From: Alviniconcha marisindica
Taxonomy: Eukaryota > Mollusca > Gastropoda > Provannidae
NCBI GenBank assembly: GCA_018857735.1
Contig: JABMCL010000697.1
Span: forward strand, 375,001 to 439,000
DNA length: 64,000 nt
Direction of reading: 5' to 3'
The notes below the pieces were generated by a model that saw only the letters and a list, made by a program, of their open reading frames with translations, was not told the origin of the DNA and made no database searches. Numbering within the stretch: position 1 is the first letter of the stretch; every line of letters starts with the position of its first letter. The position numbers were made by a program, and so were the translations under genes. This document shows positions 55,177 to 64,000 of this stretch, piece after piece.

Positions 55177-55445
55177 GAGGTAATTAGCACTTGAAAGACA
55201 CTGCACAAATGCAACAACAAAGACCTGATTTGCCTACAGTAACTCTTACCTGGCATGCGAGTAAATACAAGGTACATAAACTCCACCAGAGGTACATCCT
55301 TTCGAGGCTGTACATTTTGAGGATGTGCCTCTGGTGGAGTTTATGTACCTTGTATTTATTCGCATGCCAGGTGAGAGTTACCGTAGGCAACTCGGGTCTC
55401 TTCATTGTTGTGTTTGTGTGACATCTTTTAGGTGCTAATTAATTC
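55177..55445. mobile_element. Fold-back (inverted-repeat) MITE-like element
   Basis: The left arm (about 55184-55295) and right arm (about 55320-55436) are near-perfect reverse complements: GGCATGCGAGTAAATACAAG with CTTGTATTTATTCGCATGCC, and GTACATAAACTCCACCAGAG with CTCTGGTGGAGTTTATGTAC. The arms flank a loop of about 25 bp. The outer sequence GTGCTAATTA occurs on both sides. Single-arm relatives are at 868-930 and 10275-10388. No coding capacity. Confidence 0.85.
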
Positions 55446-57410
55446 CCTTGTTTGCTTGATTTTGCACTGGCACTCTGGGCCTCGTTCTGTTTCACGTTGT
55501 GACAAACAAAGGTTTTTAAGGTTGGAAATAGTCATATTATTTTAGTATATCAGTTTATGTACAGCACCATGAACCTTGTACTTACATAGCAGAAGGGCAT
55601 ACTGGTCATGCTAAAATAACATTTGAACTAAAATCTGGTGTTTGCTGTATTCTTAGTATCCTTACAATTTGTGCATTTTTGTTTGTTTTTACACCTAGGT
55701 TTTCTCCACAAACACTACAGGAAGGGGCTGCATTTACATTCACCCTATCCAACAGTTTTGTCAGTCTAAAAATCAGAGCTTAAAATCACTGAGACAACAG
55801 AAGATCCTTCATGGATGAACACATGACGCATACTTTGTGAAAAGGAACTATATCCTCAAAACTTGTTTTGTTCAACAGGTAGAAGAGTTGAAAATAAAAC
55901 TGACAATAAGGGATTTTAACACATGAGGTTAAAAAACAACAACACACACTTCTTTTAATTAGACAATACAAGAATGCACAAACTGTCAGCAAAAAACAAC
56001 AAAAATTCAAGCAATACAGACAGATAATACCCTAATATACCAATGACCGGAATGAACACTGACCTACTTGGCCTTCAGTTGGAGAAGTCTTGGGGAAGAG
56101 TGATGGATTTTGTTTTAAAATGGCCGGTACATTTTATTTTCTTAAACCCAATTTTGGGAGTGACATTCAGCAGGACTGGCTGTACAACACACTGTCAAGA
56201 GTCACAGCTGTCCAAGCAGCTACCCACCGACTGATCTTGCCTCTTGGGTTATGTGAGCTCGTGTCAGACTCCCAAAAGGCAGAGCTCTGGAGCTGTGTGA
56301 AAGCCCAGGTGGTCGTCCTGGGCTCCCCAATCCTAGTAAGCCTTATGCTTTCTGTAGATGTAAAGCAACACTGAACCGGCTGTGGAGTGCAACAGGTGAG
56401 CCATCACATGAAGTACACCCAGTCCCACTGCTCATCACTCACAAAACTCAGTATAGAAATCATTCAAACAAAAAGAACCAAAACCACTGAGCATTTCAAA
56501 ACACAATCCTTGCTGGGCAAATTTTTTCTCTCCAGAAGGTTAGCAAGGCACTGCATGACATTTGGTATCTTTAAATGTGTCTCTGCTGACAATTTTTACT
56601 GTTGGTAAACTCAGTTTCCAAGACTAGTCCCCTGGAGAATATAAACTAGTCCCCTAGAGAGTATAAACTACCAGATCTAACTAAGAAACATTCAACGTGA
56701 GAACTTCGAGCCCTATAAGAATGTGTGAAAGATAGGATTACAGCAGGATATATGGAGTCCTTTTGAAAAATGGGGAAACACTTTACTAAGGATATCACAC
56801 AATGAGAGGGAAGGGTTTAAGACAGGGCATGACACCTGGTATTAAAGACACTCTGGGCGTGACACATGGAAAAGACACATACCTGTATACTGACTAGAAG
56901 CAGTGTACATAGGTGCTGCCCATGAATGATTAATTAGAATGATTTAAAATGATGAGGTCTAAAAAGTGTCTAGTTTTATGATCCATACAAGTAGTTCTAC
57001 GCTGGATGCAAAATACATGCACGTGCACTCACACATGCATGCATACACACACATGTATATGCACACAAGAGGAAAAACCCTGAATCACTAAAATTACATA
57101 ATGAAATATTAGTTCATGTATGTAAGCCACAAATACAATATTAATACTATAACAAAATTACTTATTAATTTACAGAGAAATGTACTCCCATACACACACA
57201 CACACACACATTCACATAATATAGTTAAAATCAGACCGCCAAATAAAACCAAAGCCACAGCCATGAAAAGAAATATCTGAGCACAGGGATGATAAATCAA
57301 GTGTACCTGATACAAACTAAAATCATCAACTCCATCATAGATATGTTTACCAAAAGCAGGTAAAAACAACACAACAACCTTTCAGTACTTACTCTACAAG
57401 GGTGGTGCTT
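55446..57410. other. Intergenic, with family B SINE fragment
   Basis: No gene recognised. Family B core at 56290-56380. A segment at 55855-55889 resembles 10200-10234. CA tracts lie near 57040-57065 and 57194-57212. Confidence 0.6.
56290..56380 (+). mobile_element. SINE-like repeat, family B, fragment
   Basis: GAGCTGTGTGAAAGCCCAGG, then GTCGTCCTGGGCTCCCCAAT, AAGCCTTATGCTTTCTGTAG and GTAAAGCAACACTGAACC, in the order of the other family B copies. Confidence 0.75.
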
Positions 57411-57414
57411 GATA

Positions 57415-57525
57415 GTTTGAAATGTGAACCATCTGACATAGCAATAGTTAGTCTGAAATGTGAACCATCTGACATAGCAATAGATAGTCTGAAATGTGAA
57501 CAGTCTGATATAGCAATAGTTGAAC
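57415..57525. repeat. 36-bp tandem repeat, three units
   Basis: (G)TCTGAAATGTGAACCATCTG followed by ACATAGCAATAG(T/A)TA occurs three times with few changes. Confidence 0.92.
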
Positions 57526-60525
57526 AATCAATAGTCTGACATGGCTATGCTGCACCAAGTTGACATTCTTATGTGTGAATAATTCAACAGTCAACAGTGC
57601 AATGTAGTGTTAGTCCAACAAGCCATTAGCCTGTGTTTTTATGTCAAGACTTTCGCCACATTGGACTTCTGACACACCATGTCAGGCTATTTTTGTTGGG
57701 ACTACTTGGACTACTGACACACCACATCAGGCTATTTGTGTTGGACTATTGACGCATCAGACTACCAGCATTTACCCACTCTACAAAGTAATACAACAGG
57801 AGATTCTTTATCAAGGCAATATACTTTACCAAACGCAGGAAGAAAACAAAACAAAAAAACTTTGAGTGCTCTACAATACAGCACGAGATTCTTGATTGGA
57901 ACCATGTATCATATAGAATCGCAACACTGGGACTGTTGCTTTGCACACTTGAACACCAAACCTGCTTATTCTGGTCCATGTAACAAGATATCAGTGCAGT
58001 CAATTCCTTTTGTGTATTTTTTTGTCAATTCTTTTTTCAAATGCACAATCTTTTATCAGTTGTCGGTAACAAAGCAAACAATATCAGCTCTCATTTGTTC
58101 TTCTGTATGACCAAAATGATATCCCATGTGACAATATAAAGTATATCAAGAAACTGCTTTCCTGATCAAATGTAAAAGTCCACAACCACCTATGGTCTCA
58201 TACCCGCACAAAACAATGAAAGACCAGATTAGATGTTAAACGCCCAATGAATTTGTTTGCACTCAATTCACAATTTGAGATTCACATTTTCATGTTCTGA
58301 AGGGAAGTCATAAAACAGTGACAATTAGTCAGCTGATGTGCAGTCCAGTAAACTGCGTAGGTTATATCAGTGCAAAATAACATAAAAATATCACAACTTA
58401 AAAATACTAAAATCACAATAAGCAGAATTCTACCAAGTCAGCTATGGCATACCATAAATAACAAATAGAATTTCACCAACACTCAATTTACAAGTGTTTA
58501 AAAGTATGACTATATGTCTACCCTTGCCTTTCCCAGGGAGAGAAATGAAATGTAAGCAAAGGTCTGATTCACAGTTCATAACTTTAACACACATCACCTT
58601 ACAACTGAAAAAGACCAGGAAGAAAATGAGAAGGCAGACTTCTGACAGACACAATTTCTGGCAGCATACAAAGCCATATTCTGACAAACAGAGGAGGGCC
58701 ATAACATCTATATCCACAGAAGCCTCCTTCAGCAGGGAGAAAAGGGAAAAGAAAAAACAACAACCTTGAAGGAACTCAGTGACATATGAAAATATATGTA
58801 CGAGATCTGAGAGCACTGATTAGATCTGGATATGGTATCAACTTAACCCAAACACAGTATTTTTCCTTTGAATGGTTAAAAATGACGGAGGTTAGTTTGT
58901 TAGTTCTTGGATTTTAATGCCTTGTCAACCACACAGGGTCACCTCAGGACGAGTGACTGAGGTGTGCTAACACCTGAAGTGGCCATGAAATGGGAAGCTG
59001 AATAAGTCAGGGAGGGGGTGCACAACGACCAGGTATTTTCATTCAGCGCCAAAGTCTTTTCAGTTTTGAATCACATAATTACTGTGATTTAGTATGACTA
59101 TGTACATCTGTATAGCACAGTATATGTACAAATGGAAATTATTTCTTGGGTCAACAATCTGAACTAAAATTCAGCTGAGGTTGATCTGGATGGTCCCCCA
59201 CTCCCTTACCCCTCCAAGACAGACAGCAAGTAAAATAATGCATCATGAGCAAGATATGTACAAGGTGACCTTGTTAACTGTTAACCACATAGCTAAAACC
59301 CAGAAGTTTACCCACCCCTTGATGCATGAACAACGAACAGGTATCCTAGCATGCGTAGCCCTATCCCCACACTTGTACATGCTGACATACAAACAAGTGC
59401 AATTTTGCCTGATATTCTGGTAGCTGCACATCCCCTTAGGGAATATCAGTCATGGAACTTGTAATATGACATGAAGATAATTACAGCTGAAAGTAACCCT
59501 GAGAAGGGGATCTTGACACAACAAACATTTTGTTTTGGCCCCAACATTCTGGCATGTAAATAGGATGCCTGTAGGATGATGATGAAAAATGTAACTTTTT
59601 GAAAGGAACAAAATCAGCTCTTTATACTACACATCCTTTTACGTCAAATAAAATTGACATTAAATAGACGGACAATACCCTGACAACTTCAAAGATGTCA
59701 GCCAAAAGGTAAAAGAAATGTAATTTCCACTCTGTTTTGTCCAACCCTACTTTTGCCCATCAACTCTGTAAATATTCTGTCAGAAATCATAGAAGAAACC
59801 AAGGGTACTGTGGATGTGCAAGATCAAGATCAAATCAAGAATATAATGATGTGAAGAAAGATGACAATGTGAGCTCTGAGCAAACCTGGTCCAAGTTTTT
59901 AAAGACACCCATGTGTATAACAAAATCACCTGAATTTCTGTGAACAGCAATCAGTAAAATCAATGAAATATCCTGACATACTTTGCTTTCACCACCGGAA
60001 CATGTACTTTTTCTGCTTCATTATTATAGCCTTTTGTCATTACATTGTGCCATAGTTCCTCCCAAAGCAGACCCACTGTTGTAAAATGTTACAAACTGGC
60101 ACACTTCCAGGTTGTCTGCTTATACAGTGGGTTCATTTACACAGGCTTTGTGGCATAAAGTGATAATAAAAAGTTATCAGTTGGGTTCAATACACTCACA
60201 CTGATATAAGTGTCATGTTTGACTGGGCATAAAAAACAATTCCTGGTTAAGTACACAACAATGATATGCTATTCAGCTGTAAAATTCAAACTGCACTGAA
60301 GCATTTTACTGATTTTCTAGAACTAATTGTTTTGCACCAAAACTTATGTACAATTCTATTGAACAACATCATAACATTTGATCAAGCACAAGAATACATG
60401 TTACTTATTTCATGTTACATGTTACCTGGAATATTACATGCATGTCAAATCCATAACATTGACTTGCAACTGAATTGTCTACTGCCCACAATGAGTTAAC
60501 AGATTTGTAACCACCCTGCCTATTT
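57526..60525. other. Intergenic or distal 3' region of the RMDN-like gene
   Basis: No coding sequence recognised. An imperfect direct duplication at about 57662-57745 shares CTGACACACCA and TCAGGCTATTT. The rest is AT-rich and featureless. Confidence 0.55.
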
Positions 60526-60529
60526 CCTG

Positions 60530-60900
60530 TGGAGATCAAACTCATCAACTTGTAACTGACATGTTCATTTCCTGTAGTTGGTTAGCTCACTGACTGGTCT
60601 ATTTCCCCATGTGATCTAACTTCTGGCCTTGAAATTGACTTGTCTATTTCCTGTAGTGAAATAACTCACCAACCTCTAACCAACTCGTCTACTTCCCATA
60701 GTGATCTAACTCATCAACTTGAAACAGACTTTTATTTCCTGTAGTGAAATAACTCACCAACCTGTGACCAACTTGTCTGTTTCCTGTAGAGGTTCAGCTC
60801 ATCAACTTGAAACAGACTTGTTTATTTCCTGTAGTGAGATAACTAACTTGTGACCGACTTACTTGCCTATTTCCCGTACCGATGCAATGCATCAACATGC
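60530..60900. repeat. Degenerate 40-50-bp tandem array
   Basis: The words TATTTCCTGTAG(T/A), GA(A/T)(A/C)TAACTCA and CATCAACTTG(A/T)AAC recur about seven or eight times with period of roughly 45-60 bp. Strongly diverged. Confidence 0.75.
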
Positions 60901-61218
60901 AACCTACCTGTAGTAGTTTACCTTCATCCACCGAAAACTATATACACAATGGAGATAAACTTCACCTTCAAAAAGAAATTGCAAAACTAAAACTGAGTAT
61001 TCTGGACAGTGCCTGATGTCTCCAATGTTCAACTGCCTACAAAAGTCAAACACAAAATCCATAAATAATGGAGACAATGGAGGGGTGGGGGTGGGGGTAG
61101 GGTTCTGAATGCAGGGAGAGTCCTGCTTCAGATTTACAGGTCCTGTGGAGAGATAACTGCCACAGTGAACGGATGGACGGTGCCCAGCTGATCAGGTGAG
61201 TGGAGGTCCAGAAAGTAT

Positions 61219-61272
61219 CTAATGGTGATGGTGGTCCATCTTCTTCAGCATCTCTGTGGCCTTGGCGAGGGC
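61219..61272 (-). CDS. RMDN-like terminal coding exon
   Basis: The acceptor is TTATTTTTGCAG. 17 codons encode ALAKATEMLKKMDHHHH, then TAG. The natural C-terminal tetra-histidine is unusual. Confidence 0.75.
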   Translation of the reverse strand, partial: ALAKATEMLKKMDHHHH

Positions 61273-63061
61273 CTGCAAAAATAACAGTAATCAAGGGATT
61301 GCTCTTTTGCACTCAACCATGTAACAACCGACTGCTTTATTAACATTCTGAGACAGTCACAATCACACACACACATACACATACATATATGTTTCCATAC
61401 ACAAACCCCAACTACCACAAGCACAAAAACTCAGAGGTATTTGCACACAGTTCTCTCTGTCTCTGTCAGGTCTGTCTGTCTGCCTCTGTATCCTTAACTA
61501 CTACCCTGGTAAATAATTACAGTCACAATCACACACGTACACACACACACGTACACATACATATATGTTTCCATATGCAAACCCCAACTACCACATGCAC
61601 AAAAAATCAGACACACACACATACACATACATATATGTTTCCGTACGCAAACCCCAACTACCACATGCACAAAAATTCAGAGGTATTTACACACAATTCT
61701 CTCTGTCAGGTCTGTCTGTCTGCCTCTATATCCTTAACTATTACCCTGGTAAATAATTACAGTCACAATCACACACACACACACAAACACACACACAAAC
61801 ATACACATACATATATGTTTATGTACACAAACCCCAACTACCACATGCACAAAAATTCAGAGGTATTTACACAGAATTCTCTCTGTCTCTGTCAGGTCTG
61901 TCTGCCTCTGTATCCTTAACTATTACCCTGGTAAATAATTAATCTTACTCCATTATCTCTATCCTTCCTATAAGAAAGAAGATGAAGAAATGAAATGACA
62001 CAATTTCCCAAATGGGCATTCTTAATATATGATAATACTAGATGTTAAGAATGTCTGTTGGGGAAAAAACATGTAATAATAATATACCAGCTGTCGTTTT
62101 GCAAAATGCCTGCAGCAACTATGCCAAGCCTTCCCTGGTGCCTTTCTTGGCCAAGCGTACTTTGCAAGTTTTATCTTGTGAAGTAGCCAAAGCTGACCAG
62201 ATCTATGCATCTGAATGACTAAATAGTTTATGCTGTGATTGACAGGCTGTAATTATAATCAGTTTATGATGATGCTGGATTGTTGGCCATTGTTTTAGAA
62301 CAGGCCCAACATAAGGAAAATGAAAGAAGAAACTGTCATCACTGAAGAGTAGATACATCACAGAAGAGTAGATCAAATGTTTTTTGTTGATCTGTGGGTG
62401 CATTGGTAAAGATTGTCTAGCTATAATTATGGTCTTTAGTATCAGCACATGATCTCAGATACAAGAACAGATAGATAGATATATAAAAGCAATATGCTTC
62501 TACAAAGCACTGAAGCAATGGCTGCAAATGGATCCACTATTTTTATATTTAAGAACTGAGTGACCAAAACATTCCCAAAACATAGTCCTTCGACAAGTCA
62601 GCAAAGCTATATCAATCACTGAAGTACATAATAGGACAGTATACAATTTATTTTTATTTTTTATCTTGCCTTACCATTTAAAAAGGATGGTGTTTGTCAG
62701 TAGCCAAGCATACTTTGTAAAACAAATCCTTAAACCCCCCCCCCCCACATCCTGCCCCACCTCAGAATACCACCCTGGCATAGATGATTTACAGTACCAT
62801 TCTGAAGTGTTCCTGTCCAGTTGACAGGATGTTAAAATCCAATTACTAACTAACCATTCTCTCGTCTGGAGTTTTGGGAGTGACGCGTGAGGCGCGTGTG
62901 AAGAGGTCACGTGCCTTGTCGTACTGGTGTAGATGGTAGTGGGCCCGCCCAGCCATCACCAGGTTCATGCTGAAGAACCCTGGGGATACTGCCCACATCA
63001 TCATCATCATTGTAGTCATCATCATCTGCTTATTATAATCAGCACTATCACATAACCTCCC

Positions 63062-63135
<74 letters not shown>

Positions 63136-63546
63136 TTGTATGCCTGTACATGCATAAAAATACAAACACACACATGCATGCACATAGACACAGACATGCA
63201 TGGAGACAAACACATACAAGCGTATATGCATGTAGACAGACAAACATACACACGCACGCACACACACAGGATCACTCATACAGCTTGTCACTAGTTTCCA
63301 AACAATGCAGTTCCCTCTTTTACAAAAGTGTAAGGAAATGAACAGACCTAGGAACATTACGTAAACAAAGTAAACAGACATGCAAGCAGAATCAAGTGTC
63401 AGTTCAAGAAGAGCATAATGCAGGTTTCAAAGTAACATCTAGTTGAAAGATAAGGGAAGCACCCCCACAACTAATGATGCCAACAAACTGACAGAAAACA
63501 TAAAGCAATTCTCACCTTCCTCTGCCTTGTAAAAATATTTGAGCGC
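61219..63546 (-). CDS. Regulator of microtubule dynamics (RMDN/FAM82) family protein, C-terminal 72 residues; 5' part outside window
   Basis: TPR-like protein; family members associate with microtubules and, for RMDN3/PTPIP51, tether mitochondria to the ER. Minus-strand coding pieces are 63546-63516, 62988-62855 and 61272-61219. The joined product begins ALKYFYKAEEVSPGFFSMN, has a TPR-like helix pair (LVMAGRAHYHLHQYDKARDL, FTRASRVTPKTPDER), and ends with ALAKATEMLKKMDHHHH before stop TAG (61221-61219). The LKAEE-x-P pattern followed by a TPR is characteristic of the RMDN C-terminus. Phases agree (1, 0). Upstream exons lie beyond 64000. Which RMDN member this is cannot be decided from the tail. 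Confidence 0.75.
61360..61945. repeat. Tandem array of about 180-bp units with CA tracts (about three units)
   Basis: TACACATACATATATGTTTC, CAAACCCCAACTACCAC, CACAAAAA(C/T)TCAGAGGTATT, TCTCTCTGTC, GTCTGCCTCT(G/A)TATCCTTAA and ACCCTGGTAAATAATTA recur in order three times (a fourth start is truncated at about 61550-61615). It lies in an RMDN-like intron. Confidence 0.9.
61946..62854 (-). other. RMDN-like intron remainder
   Basis: AT-rich. A C run at 62737-62748. No other feature seen. Confidence 0.6.
62855..62988 (-). CDS. RMDN-like penultimate exon (TPR)
   Basis: Best acceptor is TGTGGGCAG at 62989, giving VSPGFFSMN after KAEE. A second in-frame acceptor 9 nt further (CCCCAG, exon start 62979) would drop V-S-P. 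The donor is AATG|GTTAGT. Confidence 0.78.
63063..63130. repeat. (CA)n microsatellite
   Basis: About 34 CA units in an RMDN-like intron, followed by imperfect CA/TG sequence up to 63270. A (CAT)n tract lies at 62996-63010. Confidence 0.96.
63516..63546 (-). CDS. RMDN-like 31-nt exon
   Basis: The acceptor is TTTATTTCCAG. It encodes ALKYFYKAEE plus one base, with donor GGAAG|GTGAGA. Its very small size is supported by clean splice sites and phase agreement with the next exon. Confidence 0.75.
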
Positions 63547-64000
63547 CTGGAAATAAAGAAAAAATGTATGCATTAGTACAGTTGTACAGGTATGAAGTGT
63601 GGTAGGCTGACTTTCTTTCTCTTTCTTCCTTTGTTCACTCCTGCTTCTGCAACTATAGTGACATGATCCTCCCCATCTCTTCCCCTCGCTTTCTGAGAAA
63701 TTCACCTGACCATGTGACAGCAAAATTTAAGTCTCCCACTCTGTCCCTTCCCTTCCCTGCCCATCGCCCCTCCCAAACCCACTCACACACCACCACCTCA
63801 AAAAGACATAATGGGTGTGTATGAAAAAGCACTACAAATTCTCTCTTAATTTTAGGTCAAAGCATACAAAAACAACACGCCAGTAATTAATTGTTGAGGG
63901 GTTACATTTAGATCTGGAAGACCTTAAACAGAGTATATCTGACAGAAAAAAAGACAGAGGGAGTCCTACTCCCTTCATAAAGACCCTACTGGGTGCATCA
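63547..64000 (-). other. RMDN-like upstream intron, window edge
   Basis: Pyrimidine/purine-rich stretches; no exon recognised before the window ends. Confidence 0.5.

Noticed and set aside
58442..58816. 124-aa hydrophobic minus-strand frame
   Set aside because: No start context, family match or splice support; AT-rich chance frame.
62846..63381. Val-Cys rich minus-strand frames
   Set aside because: Translation of the (CA)n tract; only the RMDN-like exon at 62855-62988 is real.

Overview
The window is eukaryotic, repeat-rich and intron-rich. It suggests a lophotrochozoan, most likely a gastropod mollusc. The reasons are the gene structure (short exons, GT-AG introns with strong consensus, long AT-rich intergenic DNA), abundant CA/GT, TA and GA microsatellites and C/G homopolymers, tRNA-headed SINEs ending in a GTTTACTTAC-like tail, and a CR1/L2-type LINE. 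The taxonomic call is inference; no diagnostic marker gene is present.

Five protein-coding loci can be supported. (1) ZnF-A, + strand, 5521-10825: a C2H2 zinc-finger protein of about 1152 aa. (2) ZnF-B, - strand, 20416-14114: a related C2H2 protein of about 1458 aa, tail-to-tail with ZnF-A. Both carry one N-terminal finger, a disordered basic/Ser-rich linker, a five-finger module with an HNLDL-NVH signature (one copy in A, two in B) and a terminal array of 11 fingers, and they share two intron positions. (3) An MPV17L2-like inner-mitochondrial-membrane protein, - strand, 28351-27662. (4) An hnRNP C/RALY-type RRM protein, + strand, 32459-41936 in seven coding exons, which unusually also carries two C2H2/C2HC fingers. 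(5) The 3' end of a regulator-of-microtubule-dynamics (RMDN/FAM82) gene, - strand, 63546-61219, continuing beyond the right edge.

Layout. 1-5.5 kb: SINEs (nested), microsatellites and the presumed ZnF-A promoter region. 5.5-10.8 kb: ZnF-A. 10.8-14.1 kb: convergent 3' flanks, including a 26-bp minisatellite that supplies the ZnF-B stop codon. 14.1-20.4 kb: ZnF-B. 20.4-25.3 kb: probable ZnF-B 5' intron holding a decayed LINE. 25.3-27.6 kb: promoter-like sequence and TA/TATC repeats. 27.6-30.1 kb: MPV17L2-like gene. 30.3-43.7 kb: hnRNP C-like gene, with a divergent-promoter candidate carrying an ETS site, an hAT/BED fragment and a pogo-like MITE. 43.7-61.2 kb: intergenic DNA with a 46-bp minisatellite, SINEs, a fold-back element and other tandem arrays. 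61.2-64 kb: RMDN 3' exons.

The five loci do not form a pathway. The notable biology is the convergent zinc-finger paralog pair and the RRM-plus-zinc-finger protein.
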